From Irpex lacteus (taxonomy: Eukaryota; Basidiomycota; Agaricomycetes; Polyporales; Irpicaceae), in assembly GCA_001986395.2 (NCBI GenBank), contig MQVO02000011.1, forward strand, positions 620,001 to 684,000: a DNA stretch of 64,000 bases. The letters are read 5' to 3'. The position numbers were made by a program, and so were the translations under genes. The notes beneath the pieces are model-generated. The model ran no database searches. It was not told the DNA's origin and saw nothing but the letters and a program-made list of their open reading frames with translations. Every line of letters starts with the position of its first letter. The first letter of the stretch is position 1. Shown here in pieces: positions 1-12,900 of the stretch.

Positions 1-764
1 TGTCCTGTATGGATTTTAGGATGAAGACGGCAGCGACAAGAATTGATTCGAACTTGTAATGATGATGGCGACTGGTGAGGGGTGAGGGGTGACCCGCCGG
101 TGACCGGTGACTAGTGACTAGTGACTAGTGACTGGTGACAATCGTCGCTGGTCACATACACGTGGCAGGTCACGTCCTCTACGTAGCCTGGCTCTTGCCA
201 TCTTACTTGCTCTATCTATCATCGATCATCACTCACAATATTTTTTTGGCCTGAGAGCGTGATATGTTTAGCGACTGTATGGTACAACTGAACCAACTAG
301 CTGACTGACACAAATCTGCATGTCATAGGGTACAACGGATCGTCTGCAACACATAGTTGTGCATATACAACGAAAGAAGATGATGTCCACGGTGATACAG
401 TAGAAGATGGGCGGCCGAAACCATATGGAAATGCGCCTTGAAAGCTCCGGAACGGTCTGTAGGTGCGAGACTGCCATCCCAATGGTAAGCAGCTGCCGCC
501 CTAATTTGGCACAATTACGAACTATCCTCTATTCAGATCTGAATCCGGTGATATGGGCTCTCACGCCGCTGGCCACATTTCTGTTGATCACTGTCGCCGT
601 CCCGAAAACCCCATATCAGCACCCTCACGGGGCCAGTCAGTTCGCTTACCGAGCCATGTGTACCTAGCATCGAGTGGTTGGGCCCGAATTAGCGGCGCAC
701 AAGAACTGAAAGGGCTTCATATCTCATATAAAGCAACTTCCCAAATTCAATCATACCATGCACA
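1..764. other. Left-edge spacer, upstream of ATR1
   Basis: I see no convincing gene here. Short open frames overlap on both strands without domain motifs or plausible splice structure. It contains the 7-bp tandem repeat at 99-140, and the last part should hold the ATR1 promoter. A neighbouring cluster gene may lie just beyond the left edge. Confidence 0.5.
99..140. repeat. 7-bp tandem repeat (GTGACTA-type), about 6 copies
   Basis: Six consecutive 7-mers of the form RGTGACY run head to tail (ggtgacc, ggtgact, agtgact three times, ggtgaca). It is a short microsatellite with no coding role visible. Confidence 0.85.
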
Positions 765-3700
765 ATGGAACCTGCTATCGGTACACCCAAACGAAGTCTT
801 CTCCCTCCGGTGCCAACGCTTCGCGAACAACCACTGGCATGCGAGACCTTCTCGCAGCCCCCTCTCGATGGGTCTCTGTGCACGGCAGAGATCTATGAAT
901 GGCATGCACGCCACTCGCCTAACCACCCTGTCTTTCAGTATCTCGAGGACGACGGGACGGTCAAGACCATAACGTTTGCAGATGCAATACATGCGATCTA
1001 CCGCGGAGGATGGTTGCTTCGGTCCGCTATGCAGGGCAGTTCCTACCCGCAAGGGCAGCGACAAATCGTTGCAACAGTGGCTTTGTCAGGTAAGCATCAC
1101 TGAACCGTGCGTAGCTGCGTTCTCTGACAAGGGGTATCATTGCCAGAGACGATATCGTATTGCATCGTCACGCTGGCCACACAACGAGCAAACTTTATCC
1201 TATTCCCGATCTCTCCGCGTAACTCTCCAGCTGCTGTCGCTCATCTACTCACACAAGTGCACGCCGACCTTCTTTTGGTAGGACAAGAGTCTTCCATGCA
1301 GAATCTTGTCAACAACGCATTCGAATATATGAAATCTTCGAACGTCGACGTGCACCTCCCTCCGACGTCCGTGATGCCCACCTTCGCCGACGTGTTTCCT
1401 GAGCACGCCGAGCCTGCATTACCCCTTCCACCTTTACAGTATAATCTTGACGATGTCACGATGATCATGCACTCATCGGGTACATTTCTCTCTGCTTAAA
1501 TGGAATACTCAGTCTCTAATGCTTATTCATCATGCAAGGCTCCACTGCATTCCCGAAGCCGATACCTTGGACTTTCTTCAGAATGACTTCTCTGGCACGT
1601 TTGCCCTGTAAGCCGCCAGGAAAATCTCATACTAATTGCATTTAATAAATGCTATCTGTAGACTATGGAGAAGTTGACTTTACAGGACTGCGCATCGCCG
1701 TGCACTCTGTGCCCATGTTTCACGGCATGGGCACGACACAAGTGGGATGGGTGGTAAGTGTCGTCATTATGGCATTTTTATGTGTCGTCAGCACTCACAA
1801 TGTTATGTAGGGAGCAGTTGGTACCACGATGACCTGTTTCAAACCGACTTCCCCTCCTCGTGCTCGTGCTCCGGGCGAAATGCTACGGGAGGCGTACGCT
1901 TTGAAAAGCGACTACATCTTTTGCACACCTCATTTTCCGGAGGTCTGGTCCACAATTCTTCTGTATGCAAGGATCAACTCTAACGGCATCGTTGGTAGGC
2001 CTGGTCTAAGAACAGCGAAGACACCGAGATGCTAAAGCAGATGCGCGGGGTGGTGAGCGCCGGTTTTTGTCGCAGTGTTCTCTTCCTAGCTGATATCTGT
2101 GACAATAGCTGTTCGGAGGAGGCCCTCTGATGAAGGAAGCAGGGGACTCGTTGGTTGCTAGTGGCGTCAATATGTACCTCATTTACGGGTGGTGCGTCGT
2201 ATCACGTTCTATTCAGTTGCTCATCCGCTAAGAAAGATCACATAGCACTGAGTATGGGATCATGAATTCAATACTGCCGAGTAAGCACACACATCTAGAT
2301 ACCGAAACACGAACTAACCACCCAAGTAGAGACCGGCCCAAAGGAGTGGGAATATTTCTCTTTCGGCAAGACAGTTAGGACTCACTGGGTGGTTCAAGAT
2401 GAAGGCAGCCCTGGCATCTCGAAGCTTATTCTCTTGGTAGGATTTTGGTTACTTACTATCAATCAGAAGTGCTGACGATACTGCGACAGGATGGGCCTTT
2501 GGGCTCTCCCTCAGTTACAAACTGTGTGATCGATGGAATACCGGGTTTTGACACAAATGACTTGTTTTCGGTACATCCAACGAATCCAGATCTGTGGAAG
2601 ATCTATGGGAGAGCCGACGACCAAATCATGCACAGTATCGGAGAGAAGGTGCGTTTTGTACGTTGTATGTATTTATCAGTCACTGACAATTGATTTCGAT
2701 AAGACTAACCCGGGACCTTTGGGTATGATGAACTATCGCGTATCACGGTATTGCTTGATTTGACGTCGTAACAATTCCAGAGGCAATATTGAACCGGGAT
2801 AACCATATCTCCCACGCGATCATGTTTGGACGTGGCCGCTTCAATGTTGGTGTACTCGTCGACCCCATCCCAGAGCTCAGATTCGATCCCGCTGATACAG
2901 AGCGTCTTGCAGCATTTCGGAATCTCATCTGGTGTGTAAATTATCATCGGATCCAACGCTCGAGGAGACGGGGCTGATATTCGCCTGCTTATAGGCCTAC
3001 GATAGAAAGGATGAATGAGTATGCGCCTCAGCATTCCCGAGTCTTCAAGGAAGTCAGTAATAAATCCACGGCCTACAAGTTAATGCAAGCTAACGTCAGA
3101 CACAGATGATCATCGTCTCGTCTTCTAACAAACCTTTCTCGTATACTGGAAAAGGGACACCCCGAAGGCATGCCATCGTAAAGGAATATTCACCCGAGAT
3201 CGACGCACTATACGCCACGGTCGCAGAATCGACGCAAGCGAGCGTTCCTCCTCCTAGACAATGGAATATGGAAGAAACGTTGAGCTTCGTGCGCGCAATT
3301 GTCAATAACGTACTTGAACGGACTGTACAAGATCCACAAGACATTTTCCAGCACGGTTGTGATAGGTGAGAAAGCTTTTCCCGTCGTAACAATCAAGTGC
3401 AACCAGCTTCTTTTTGTCTCACGAACACTCTATAGTCTGCAAGCCACATGGATTCGCAACTCTGTTCTTCACGCCCTTCGCGCCACATCAAAGTCGAGCA
3501 CAAGGGAAATACCTATCAACTTCGTCTACAATAACCCTACCGTATCACGCCTAGCTTCCTTCGTTTATGCAGTGACGAACTCTGGTTACTCTCGAACCGG
3601 AGATCGCTCAGCTGCTGTTCAGGCGATGCAAGACATGCTTAATAAGTATACACATCGATTTTCACTGCATGCGCCAGCGAACGAACGAGAGGACTTTCCC

Positions 3701-5165
3701 ACGGGGGATGTAGCACTTCTCACAGGTTCGACAGGGAGTCTTGGTTCTGCCTTACTTACACAGCTGGTCGCTATGCCCGAGGTCACGAAGATCTATGCCC
3801 TGAATCGCAAGGGAAGCACGACACTGAGAGAAAGGCAGGGAGACGTGCTGTCAGACAGAGGTTACGACGCCGATGAGATTATCGGCTCTTCGAAGGTTGT
3901 CTTATTAGAAGCGGACCTCACTCAATCGACGTTTGGCCTGCTAGACACTACATATAAAGAGGTAAGTATAAGTCTTAGCGTATGTGGTGTTTCATTAAAT
4001 TCACTTCTAGATACGAGAGTCCGTGACTCATATCATACACAACGGTATGAGTCATGTCGGTGTCCCCTTGGAATGCACCAGCTTATGCACAAAATTTAGC
4101 TTGGCCCGTCAACTTCAACCTTAGCCTTTCGTCCTTTGAACCTAGTATCAAAGGTCTTCGTAGTCTCATTGACCTCGCCCTAAGTTCGCCTCGTCCGATG
4201 CCGCCTCGTGTCATCTATATCAGCAGTCAAGGGGTTTTACGAGGTACGTTTTTGCGATTATCTTCCCTCTATCACAGGTCGCACCTTATGTTACTCCTCC
4301 AGATGTCGATCACAGAATGCCGATCAAGGAGCAGTTTGTCGACGCCAGTGTTGCAGTCGGCACGGGATACAGCGAGTCGAAATGGGTCGCAGAAGAAATC
4401 CTAGCATCTACGACCCGTCAAACACGTCTTCCTACCATCTCTATACGTTTAGGACAAGTAGCCGGTAGCAGGAGTGGTGCTTGGAATGTACAAGAGTGGG
4501 TGCCGTCGCTGATCAAAACAAGTCTCTCACTTGGGCATATTCCTATGCTTTCAGAGGTGCGTAGCTTCAGCAATGCTTAGATGGAAGAGTGTCTTATTTT
4601 AAGCTAGGACGTGACGTGGATGAATGCCGACGACGTTGCTCGGGCAGTCCTTGAAGCGCGAAGTGCCTCTCCGGATTTGTCTCCTATTCATATTCAACAC
4701 CCCCGACCTGTACCATGGAGAGACGTCTTTGGTCCCATCGCAGTCAATTACGGTCTCTCTCTGGTTCCTTTCGATTCATGGTTTGCATCGTTGTACGAGA
4801 GCGCAAAAAATCACCACCAACACAATACCAACTCAATTGACGCTGCTCACGCAAACCCTATCCTACCAGCCAAGTCGACACTCTCTGGTGATGCGAAGGG
4901 TGCACAGGATATTACGCCGAACAACGATTCTCTCCAGGTTAACCCTGCACTCAAGCTTCTCTCGTTCTTCAGTGCCTGCAACGATTCTTTCAAGGAATGT
5001 GGAATAGTTTTCCCTCGTCTAGATATCACGAAAAGTCAGTCTTTGGCCGCGAGGAAAAGTTTAGGTGAAGAGATGCTAAACCCGTTAATGTTGAGGGATG
5101 TGAGGCGTTGGCTCAAATATTGGGAGAGGGTTGGATTTTTGCCACCGGTTCCTACATTTAAGTGA
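765..5165 (+). CDS. ATR1: NRPS-like adenylation-thiolation-reductase enzyme (carboxylic acid reductase type)
   Basis: Predicted to activate a carboxylic acid as its AMP ester, load it on a phosphopantetheine arm and reduce it with NAD(P)H to an aldehyde. Nineteen exons sum to 3390 nt (1129 aa): 765-1089, 1147-1479, 1539-1607, 1662-1753, 1811-1942, 1999-2052, 2109-2188, 2246-2280, 2330-2436, 2490-2648, 2704-2722, 2781-2931, 2995-3052, 3106-3365, 3436-3961, 4011-4044, 4100-4243, 4303-4556, 4608-5165. The A domain shows HSSGSTAFPKPIPW across exons 2-3, YGTEYG across exons 7-8, GRADDQI and TGKGTPRR. The carrier site is GCDSLQ (exons 14-15), the Rossmann motif TGSTGSLGS, and the SDR-type pair YSESK. 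ATR1 is clearly diverged from ATR2 and ATR3. It has no condensation domain, so it is not a full NRPS. A Lys2 aminoadipate reductase is less likely given the context and size. The substrate is unknown. Confidence 0.9.
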
Positions 5166-5833
5166 GTTGTACATACATTTGTCAATGCCCTAATCATTAA
5201 TCAATAATCGTCATCTTCACTTGCCTAGGTAGCGTAGCATCATCTCTGATCTGATATTCTGACCACCATGCCACAAGCCGTTTGTAATCGAAGTGCTATC
5301 TTCCCAATCACTGTGAGCACAATTATTTGGGAGACCCAGATTTGCCAGTGAAGAAAACGAGTCTATAGGAGTATCTCGTTAAGATCTTTGCGAAGTTTAT
5401 AGGTCCTTTCAGCCATCGCGCTGTCTCATCTACCTTCATTATCTGATACACATGGACTGCTCGCAGGCGACTAAATCTCAGCCGTGTAACCTCGTATTGT
5501 GGTAGAGATCCAATTGCTGCACAGTAATCAGTACGGCTTATCACCCCCCATCACATATAAGCCGCTTCCAAGAAAGTCTGATAGCTGAGATTCATGCCCC
5601 GCCGATGCGGTACGCACAGTCCATTCCATTCTTCGGCTAATCCACCCTTTCGAAATCATCGCTAACTCCTACGTGGTCCTTTTACGATCACAGGCTCAAA
5701 AGACCCGAGTGTCGGAGTGGGATAATCCCGCGATGCGGTTCACATATCTATATATCTGCAAGAGATCCTGATGGCCTCATAATCGTTTACACCATCTATA
5801 GCGAACCACATTACTATCCTCTGCCTCTCACTC
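5166..5833. other. Spacer between ATR1 and MT1
   Basis: No gene is seen. The AT-rich stretch near 5745-5760 (tatctatatatctg) lies about 75-90 bp before the MT1 start codon and could be its core promoter. ATR1 and MT1 are co-directional but too far apart to assume co-transcription. Confidence 0.4.
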
Positions 5834-7027
5834 ATGACTATCATCGCGTCGACCACCTCAGCTGCAGGAGTGCATAACCACGTGGAATGGCAACGCGATT
5901 TGGACGCAAAGCTATACCACCCGGACCCAGAGGCAATCGCATTCTTCAAGAGAGAGACTGGTATCGAGGACGATGCTGAATTGAAGGAGCACGTCTTTGC
6001 TATACAGAAAGAAGCATTCTCAGTGGGTAGCGAGACATTGGCCGGCGATATGGTTATTGTGCTTACTCGCGGAGAAGATATGCAAATATCCGTGTATCCG
6101 TGTATTCGAGTTCATGACATTGAAGATGGCCCGAGTATCCGCGTACAACGACGTTTTGAGACTGGGACGAGAGAGAAGAGGTGCTATATTCGTTGACTTG
6201 GGGTGTTGCTGTGAGTTCATAGTATAGCTGGCGCAGATTAGGCGAATGGAAGCTGACCCTCACCGTGGCTCAGTCGGTAATGATACTCGAAAAGTGTGTT
6301 GCTCTTTCTTCCATCCAAACACGAGATCTGGTGACTAAACGTGTGGTCAACAGTTGATTCAGGACGGTTATCCCAGTCAAAACGTCGTCGCTTCAGACTT
6401 ACGAAAGGGTATGCACGGTCTCGAATAGTCACTGAGCACGCGGTTGACTTTTACTACGATGCAGGTCTGTGGGATATCGGCCATAAGCTATTTAAATCGA
6501 CACCACAATCGTTTCCAGTTCCTTTCGTCGAAGGCGACGTATTTAACGCGGGGTTCCTCTCCATCCAGCCCCCTATACTAACCTCAGCGTCGTTCGACAA
6601 CAATTTGGGTCACCCACCGGACCTCACCACCTTGACATCGTTGAATCCGCTTCGCGGTCGAGTTGCAGCATTGTTCGCCGGATCATTCTTCCATCTATTT
6701 TCCTTCGAGCAGCAATACCACATCGCCAAGGCTCTCGCAGGCCTGCTTTCACCAGGACCAGGGAGTATCTTGTTCGGTTTGCACGGAGCCATACCGGAGA
6801 AGGGCTTTTGGCAGCCAGAAGGCGTTGAATATAAGATGTCGTGTCACAGTCCTGAGAGCTGGGCGGAAATGTGGCACGAGATTTTCGCGGACGGAAAAGG
6901 CGGAGATGGAGGAATTGAGGTTAGAGCGAGTTTGAGGGAGGAACCTGGAGGGCCTACCTTCTTTGGGACTTACACTCAGAATACCAAGCCACGAGCTTTA
7001 CTGGACTGGGCAATTATCAGGAAGTGA
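5834..7027 (+). CDS. MT1: class I SAM-dependent methyltransferase, Trt5/AusD-like
   Basis: Predicted O- or carboxyl-methyltransferase of the type found in fungal meroterpenoid clusters. Five exons: 5834-6022, 6075 or 6078-6210, 6274-6293 (20 nt), 6354-6408 (55 nt) and 6465-7027, giving 319-320 aa. The SAM-binding motif FVDLGCC-FGND spans exons 2-3. It is followed by VVASDLRKGLWDIGH, FFHLFSFEQQ and the family signature HSPESWAEMW near the C terminus. The N-terminal stretch HPDPEAIAFFKRETGI is shared with MT2 and MT3, and intron positions match MT2 exactly, including the 20-nt and 55-nt exons, so these are tandem-family paralogues. It follows ATR1 on the same strand. Methylation of an ATR substrate or product is inferred from context only. 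Confidence 0.88.
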
Positions 7028-9678
7028 TTTATATCTTACCTATTGAGTGATGCCAAGCGCAAAAGGGCCTAACTCTGAGTAAGCAGATCAATATTGTGCA
7101 TGCTATCTTATGTTCAAACTCAGTTGTGGGACAAATTGACTCGCTGATGGTATGTGGGCAGTCGTATGAGAACCATTTCCATCCTATGATATCCGCCGCT
7201 AGAAAACGACACAGCTGTGTCTTGATACTATTTAGCTGACTTATCTATCTCACCAATGCCATATGCAGTTGCTAAGAGCAACACTCAGCTCGCAAAACAA
7301 AGTATAGATGTTTGATGAAAACTTACACATGTACATGGCTCCAGCGTGTAGCGGTAGTACAATTGAGACATCCCCTGAGCTTATAGCTAGCCGATCGCCA
7401 CTACGCTCTGACCGGGCAACGACACCGATGGTCAGGCTCAAAGTTCCTCGACACAGCAAGCTTACGCCTCCTTTGCCTACCTCACTTGACACTCATCAGC
7501 TTGCAACCAAACTAGCTGGCGAGTCGGCCTCATTGGCAGTACCGCTATCGGTCTGTTAGGCTGCGTTGTGGAAGGAACTGGGAGGGCCCACCTTCTTCGC
7601 AAATTCGGGACATACCCTCAGACCAAAAATTCATGAGCCTGACTTGATTCTGCAGTCACTCGAAGAGTTTTTCGCATCACGAAAACCTCCCGTAGTGTCG
7701 CTAGACGTGCGATATGACTTCATTTACATGCATCTCTTCACTAGTAGCGACCGTGAATGCCGCCTGAGGTTTGAAGGCACCAGTGAGGGTCCAGAACTTA
7801 CATCCAGCTAGTCTCCCCAAAGCAAAGTAGACACGTTTAACCTTCGGGCTCAGGATCTCGTGTCTGACATGACATTCGTGCAGTCCCATTGAAGAGTCTT
7901 AAGAGATCATCAGCACCTCCTAACGCTGTCTGGAAATAGAGCGGTGCTCACGCAACGATCACCCAAGTTCCCGAATACTAACATCACGGGCTGCACGATG
8001 TCGAGTCTTGACGTGGACATCTGTCCTGAGAGCAGCTCCGTGGGCGAAGTCCGACTCACACAGCGCGACTTCATCTAACGCTTCCCCGAATTCCACTTGG
8101 CGCATCGGTCCTGGGACCTGTTACCTGTAGGTCCATCCCCCGAGATGCAGTTCTGTAAGCCGTATCTTAAAAGTCTCGGCGGGACAGCGCGGACACAATT
8201 ACAGTCGTTGAGCCACAAGTACACGCCTCTCCCGATCCGTTAAATTGTCAAATGTCAAGCCCCCCAAAGTCGGGTGGCATAAGCGTACTGGATTTGCGAA
8301 CCTCTCGTCACTCCAAATCCACATATCCATTCGAGCACTATAGCACCAACACCAACGTCTCAGGGACCTGCCCGTCCGTCAGCAACTTCCTGTCTCGACT
8401 CTCGACGAAGGGTGCGTTGTTTATAGAAGGAGTGCCCATGCAAAGATGTATCCTATCGGCTCTCAACGCGCAAAGAAAGATGTCCCGTCCTGAGGCCTGA
8501 GGCACGAAAATCCAACCCGCGAGTCCTCGTGTTCCATCGAACATGTACGCCCGTCAACCATACCTTCCTAAAGTCGGCACTCGGCATCCGCGAGAACAGG
8601 CCACCACCCTGTCGTCCCGAGAAAGATTTACGTCGGTTCTGAGAATCGAATCCTATCGGCCCTATACACGAGTATCCCTTATACGCCGACCAAAACACCC
8701 CATCTCACATGTCTTGTTGGATGTCCGTGACACTGGCCCACCGGCTTAAAAGGCCATAGGTCAAGTATGTCCACGTCCTAGTCTCGCCTCTGCATCCAGA
8801 AGCCCCGTCATTAGAAAGCGACACCGTCTCGATAACTCCCGTTGAAACGACTCCTCGACATGCCAATTGCGGGAGGTTCCGTCGGCTCAGATAGACAGCT
8901 CCATATGTCCTGGAAATATTCATCCTACATTCTTGCTTGATATACTCCGAGTAATTGGCCCAGTCTCCATCCTGGTATCCCAACGGCCGGCTACTGCAAC
9001 GACGGCGGTCGTCTCTCCTGTGTGACGTGTCCACTGTCCACCCAAGAGGAACCCTTGATGAGTTATTTCTTGAGGTTGCGATGCTCTTAGACCTCCTGAT
9101 AGATACGCGCAGTTCCCAGCCGAGAACGACGTCGCCTATACAGCACAGAACCTGTGTATCAGCAAAAACCATATCCGCAACACGACCCAACTTCGAACTA
9201 TGCCGCTCTGAGTGCTCAATATCGCAAGCATCAGATTGGACGTGCTGCAAGACACGCTGCACATGAATGTGCACGAGTTCTAATCAGGCGTGAGCGGGGC
9301 AGCTGAGGGACACGAGGACGGCTGCAGGTCGACGTGAGAAGAGAAGGCAATACATGTCGCGCTGGCAGTTATGCAGTTATGATGCATACTAGCGCGCGTA
9401 GGCCCAAATAGAACCAAAGAACGGGCGCAATGAGCGCTATACTGATAACTCCCTGAGTCCAGCCTAAGTAAGAACACATAGAGGTAAGCACTCAAGCTAT
9501 GAGCCTCACAGTGTATTAAACCTGACACTCTCGGTGCACATGGGCGCGAATTTCTTTCTTAGCCCAAGAGCCATCCGTGCTGGCCCTTCATGGTGTTGGT
9601 GAACGGAGAATTAATTCGACGCCCAGGCCTCTGATGTATCAAATACGATCTGTATAGAGGAGCACCAGGGTAGAGTAT
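7028..9678. other. Long spacer with methyltransferase relic
   Basis: No intact gene is recognised in this 2.6-kb stretch. It holds the MT relic at 7566-7625. A 189-codon open frame on the minus strand (8705-9274) has no recognisable motif and no supporting splice context. The stretch is probably decayed sequence, perhaps an old duplicate of cluster genes. Confidence 0.45.
7566..7625 (+). pseudogene. Relic of a methyltransferase C terminus
   Basis: The translation KELGGPTFFANSGHTLRPK aligns with the C-terminal part of MT1 (REEPGGPTFFGTYTQNTKP) and MT2 (RKEIGGLSFF). No methyltransferase core is detectable upstream, and the reading frame diverges straight after. It lies about 0.5 kb behind MT1 on the same strand, so it looks like the remains of a fourth tandem copy. 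The match is short. Confidence 0.45.
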
Positions 9679-9760
9679 GGCGAGATAGCTCAACGGTTTG
9701 GGACTGAGTGAGCTAGAGTGAAAATCTCAGGTTAGGTGGGTTCGACTCCCTCCCTCGCCG
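9679..9760 (+). tRNA. tRNA-like gene, probably with a short intron (isotype uncertain)
   Basis: It folds as a class I tRNA. The acceptor stem pairs GGCGAG with CTCGCC (seventh pair mismatched), followed by TA, a D arm starting GCTC with GG in its loop, an anticodon stem CTGAG (9704-9708)/CTCAG (9726-9730), a 5-nt variable region GTTAG, and a T arm with loop TTCGACT and one stem mismatch. The anticodon loop is 17 nt, which fits a 7-nt loop plus an intron of about 10 nt. U33 is not in the expected place under the simplest fold, so the anticodon cannot be read safely and a pseudogene is possible. Confidence 0.55.
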
Positions 9761-9961
9761 GTACTGTGTATAAGCCATAGTTTTTTCTAATTCCTTGCTC
9801 TGAATCTGACTTGTCAACATAGGCTGTGCTCAAACAGTGGACAAACAGTGTGCATGGTATCAGTGTCGTATGAGACCTAAAGAGGCTGCTTCGCAAACCT
9901 AATCCAGCAATTTCATCCCCGTAATAATTGAGAGACATATGCCGTACACTAAGGCTACACA

Positions 9962-12900
9962 CTAAGGTTCTGCAGCGTAAATGATATAACTCTTCAGCAC
10001 CCCTCCGTTGACGTCGTAATCGAATGTGATCGACTCCGCTGCCTCCAGAGAGATGTTTTCCACGTTTTTGGTCGAATGCGTGAGTGTTGTTTTCTGGAAG
10101 ACTGCGTACTCAATATAATCAACCAGTGTACTATCAATGAGGGAATAGTGACTATCATCGTGTTCTTGGAGATCTCGAACGTGTTGCAGCCATTCTGACG
10201 TAGAAATTGGCCGCGTACAGGGATAGAGTCGAAGAAAGGTCGAGACTATTGTGTCCCAAGCAACGGGTTTAACGTTTTCAAGGCCATAAAATGTCAATGA
10301 AGAAGTTCCGAGAGTGCTTGAAACAGAATAAAGGGCCTTTGAGGCGCGCTCCAACGGGAGCCAGCGGACAGGCTATCACGAGGTTCACATTAGCGTCAGC
10401 ATGGTTTCTAGCGCAAGATATGTACTCACCTGACGAAACAGATCGTCTGGTATTGTACCCACAAGTACTGCTGCCCGTAATACGCTGGGTATGTACTCGC
10501 TCCTATTCCAAGCTCCAGTAACCATCGAGCCAGAGATTTGTCCAGAACGCACTATGGACACTCGAAGTGGAGTGATTGCACTGGCTTTTCCTAGAATTCT
10601 CTCCGCCGTGAACTTCGATAGTGCGTATCCCAGCGGCAGAACTGATTCGACCGAAGTTACGGGCAATTCTGGAATAACTGTAGCTTCCGAGTTTGTTGTG
10701 CTGGAAGAGAGGTGTCCAGCGACGGATATAGAAGACAGGAATACGAATTGTGGTGGGTTCGGTAAGAGGGAAGATAGAGCAAGGTCAATAAGGGAGCGGA
10801 GTCCTACAAGCTGGGGAATAAACGATCTGAATTGGTACGAAAACGTAACCGGCCAGGCGATGTGCACAATGTGTGTAACCACCGTCAATAGCTATAGCTT
10901 GAGATTAGCGTACAGAACGAAACGATGTCAAGGCGACTTTACCTCTTGGTATATATCCGCCCGTATACCTAGCTTCTCCTTGCTAACGTCCATCTCAATT
11001 AACACGGCTCGTCCGTCCTCCAAACCGCGTTGAAGGATTGTGAAGTCGAGCCCCTTCTCCGCGTAAGACGACCTATGTCGCTCGATCATGGAGCCCTTGT
11101 TGCTTGATCTATTCAGACAATACACTTTCTTCACATTCTGCTCAGGCTGTTGTAGGAGGATGGAAATGAATGCGCTTCCGAGGGACCCAGTGGTTCCTGT
11201 CACCACATAAACGTCGCTACTCGGTGTTTTGGGGTGGAGCCGCACTGGAGATTGCTTGGGAAGGTCAGCAGTCAGATCTGCATACACTTGGTCTATCAGC
11301 GTCCTCGTTGTGAGCTCCGCGGCCACCGATGTTCGAGCGGCATCGATTTCGGTAGCCATAATGGAGGAGATATGGCGAGAGAGTGATGAGCAGGTTGGAT
11401 GCGCGTAGATAACGTCTCTAGATATTTTGACGGGCTTGCTACCTGCTTTCAACGCCGAGATAATTGAGAACCGCAGCTTCACAGCGAGGAGTGAGTCCAA
11501 TCCCGATGCAAAGAAATCGTCGTCATCATCGATGTCCTGGTCAATATACTCTGAGACAAGAGACTTTACGAAAGAGCGTATTGACTTGATATCCAATGGC
11601 ACAGGTACCGTAAGGCTCGAGATACCAGGCTCGCCATCGCTTATATTGTGGTACGCTTGTTCTATCTCTCGGCGGTATAGATCCAATGTGTCTCTGTTCC
11701 GGACAGTACCTTTATCCGAGAGTCGGAAAGGTTTTGTTGGCGATTCCAGGAGAACCAGAGACCTCAGGAGACGTGAGAATCGCGGTAGCACGTTATTCAC
11801 GTTCTCGTTGATATAGAGCCACAGCCTGTCCAAATAGAATCTTTCAGCGGTGTGATCAAGTGCAACGAAGCGATATTCCGCGGAAGGCCTCACAAGGGCA
11901 CCGCAAAGGAATTTGCCGTGCCCAAAGACTATCGCACTGGATACGTAAGGCGAGGAGCAGAGTAAATCCTCTGATTCACATCGTGAGTTTCTCGTGCGTC
12001 TTCCATTGAAACGATACCTTTGACCTACGTAGTTGTTGCCCATTGACCTTCTCTCCGTTGCTAAGAATGACCTGTTGTTTGCGGTTGGATTATAGACAAC
12101 TGAGAAAGTACTGCAGAACCTACTATGTCGTCTAGGCGACCCACGAGTCTCCATAAATCCGCTCGGCTTGGATGGGGCATCCACAGATCAGGCATCAGGA
12201 ATCCTCTTGGATGATCATGATTGATTACTGAAGGTGTCATGAGTTTAGACTACGTAGAAAGATTAGACAGCGCTGTGTGATAATTTGGAGAAAATATAAA
12301 CATACAGATACGATGAGTCTATAGCCGCGGTTGGGGAACTCAGCATTGACTGGTGTAAAATTAAACTCATATCCGCAAGACATCTTGAAATATGGCCAAT
12401 CACGCGGGTCTCGAGATGCGTCAAAGAGGGGCGATCCGATGATTCCGACTTCCGTGCTGATGCAGAGTAACAAACTTAGTGTGTTAAGGTCCAAAATGCG
12501 AGATCGAATATCGCTTACGTTCCCCCAGTTGTAACTATTCTGGCACCCCCTGAAATCAATTTGTCACCAAGATCGCGTCTGAGCGGGGCGCCTCCATGCA
12601 AAATCGTATTGGGTATCCTGAGAACTTCCTGCACAAGGAACTTAGTAAAGCAGGCACGTACATTATTTGTGAGCTGCACGTACTAGGGCCTGCTCCATTC
12701 CGAGAGAGTCAACTATATCCTCCAAGAGGCTAGGAACTAGGAAAACGTCGGGCTTCTCCTCACGAAGTAATTTTATGCATTGAATGACGGAAATTGTGGA
12801 GACCGCATTGTAGGGCTCCACGAGCGTTGTAATACCGCCATATCCAGCCATCACAGGCAACGTCTAATAAATGGTGGGTTAATCTTCAGAGCACCGTGTC

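Noticed and set aside
4244..4302. ATR1 intron ending at the first acceptor (CACAG, before 4279)
   Set aside because: That junction puts the following YSESK segment out of frame; the second acceptor at 4302 keeps it.
765..5165. Lys2-type aminoadipate reductase
   Set aside because: Size, divergence from the standard layout, presence of two more copies and clustering with methyltransferases and oxidases point to secondary metabolism.
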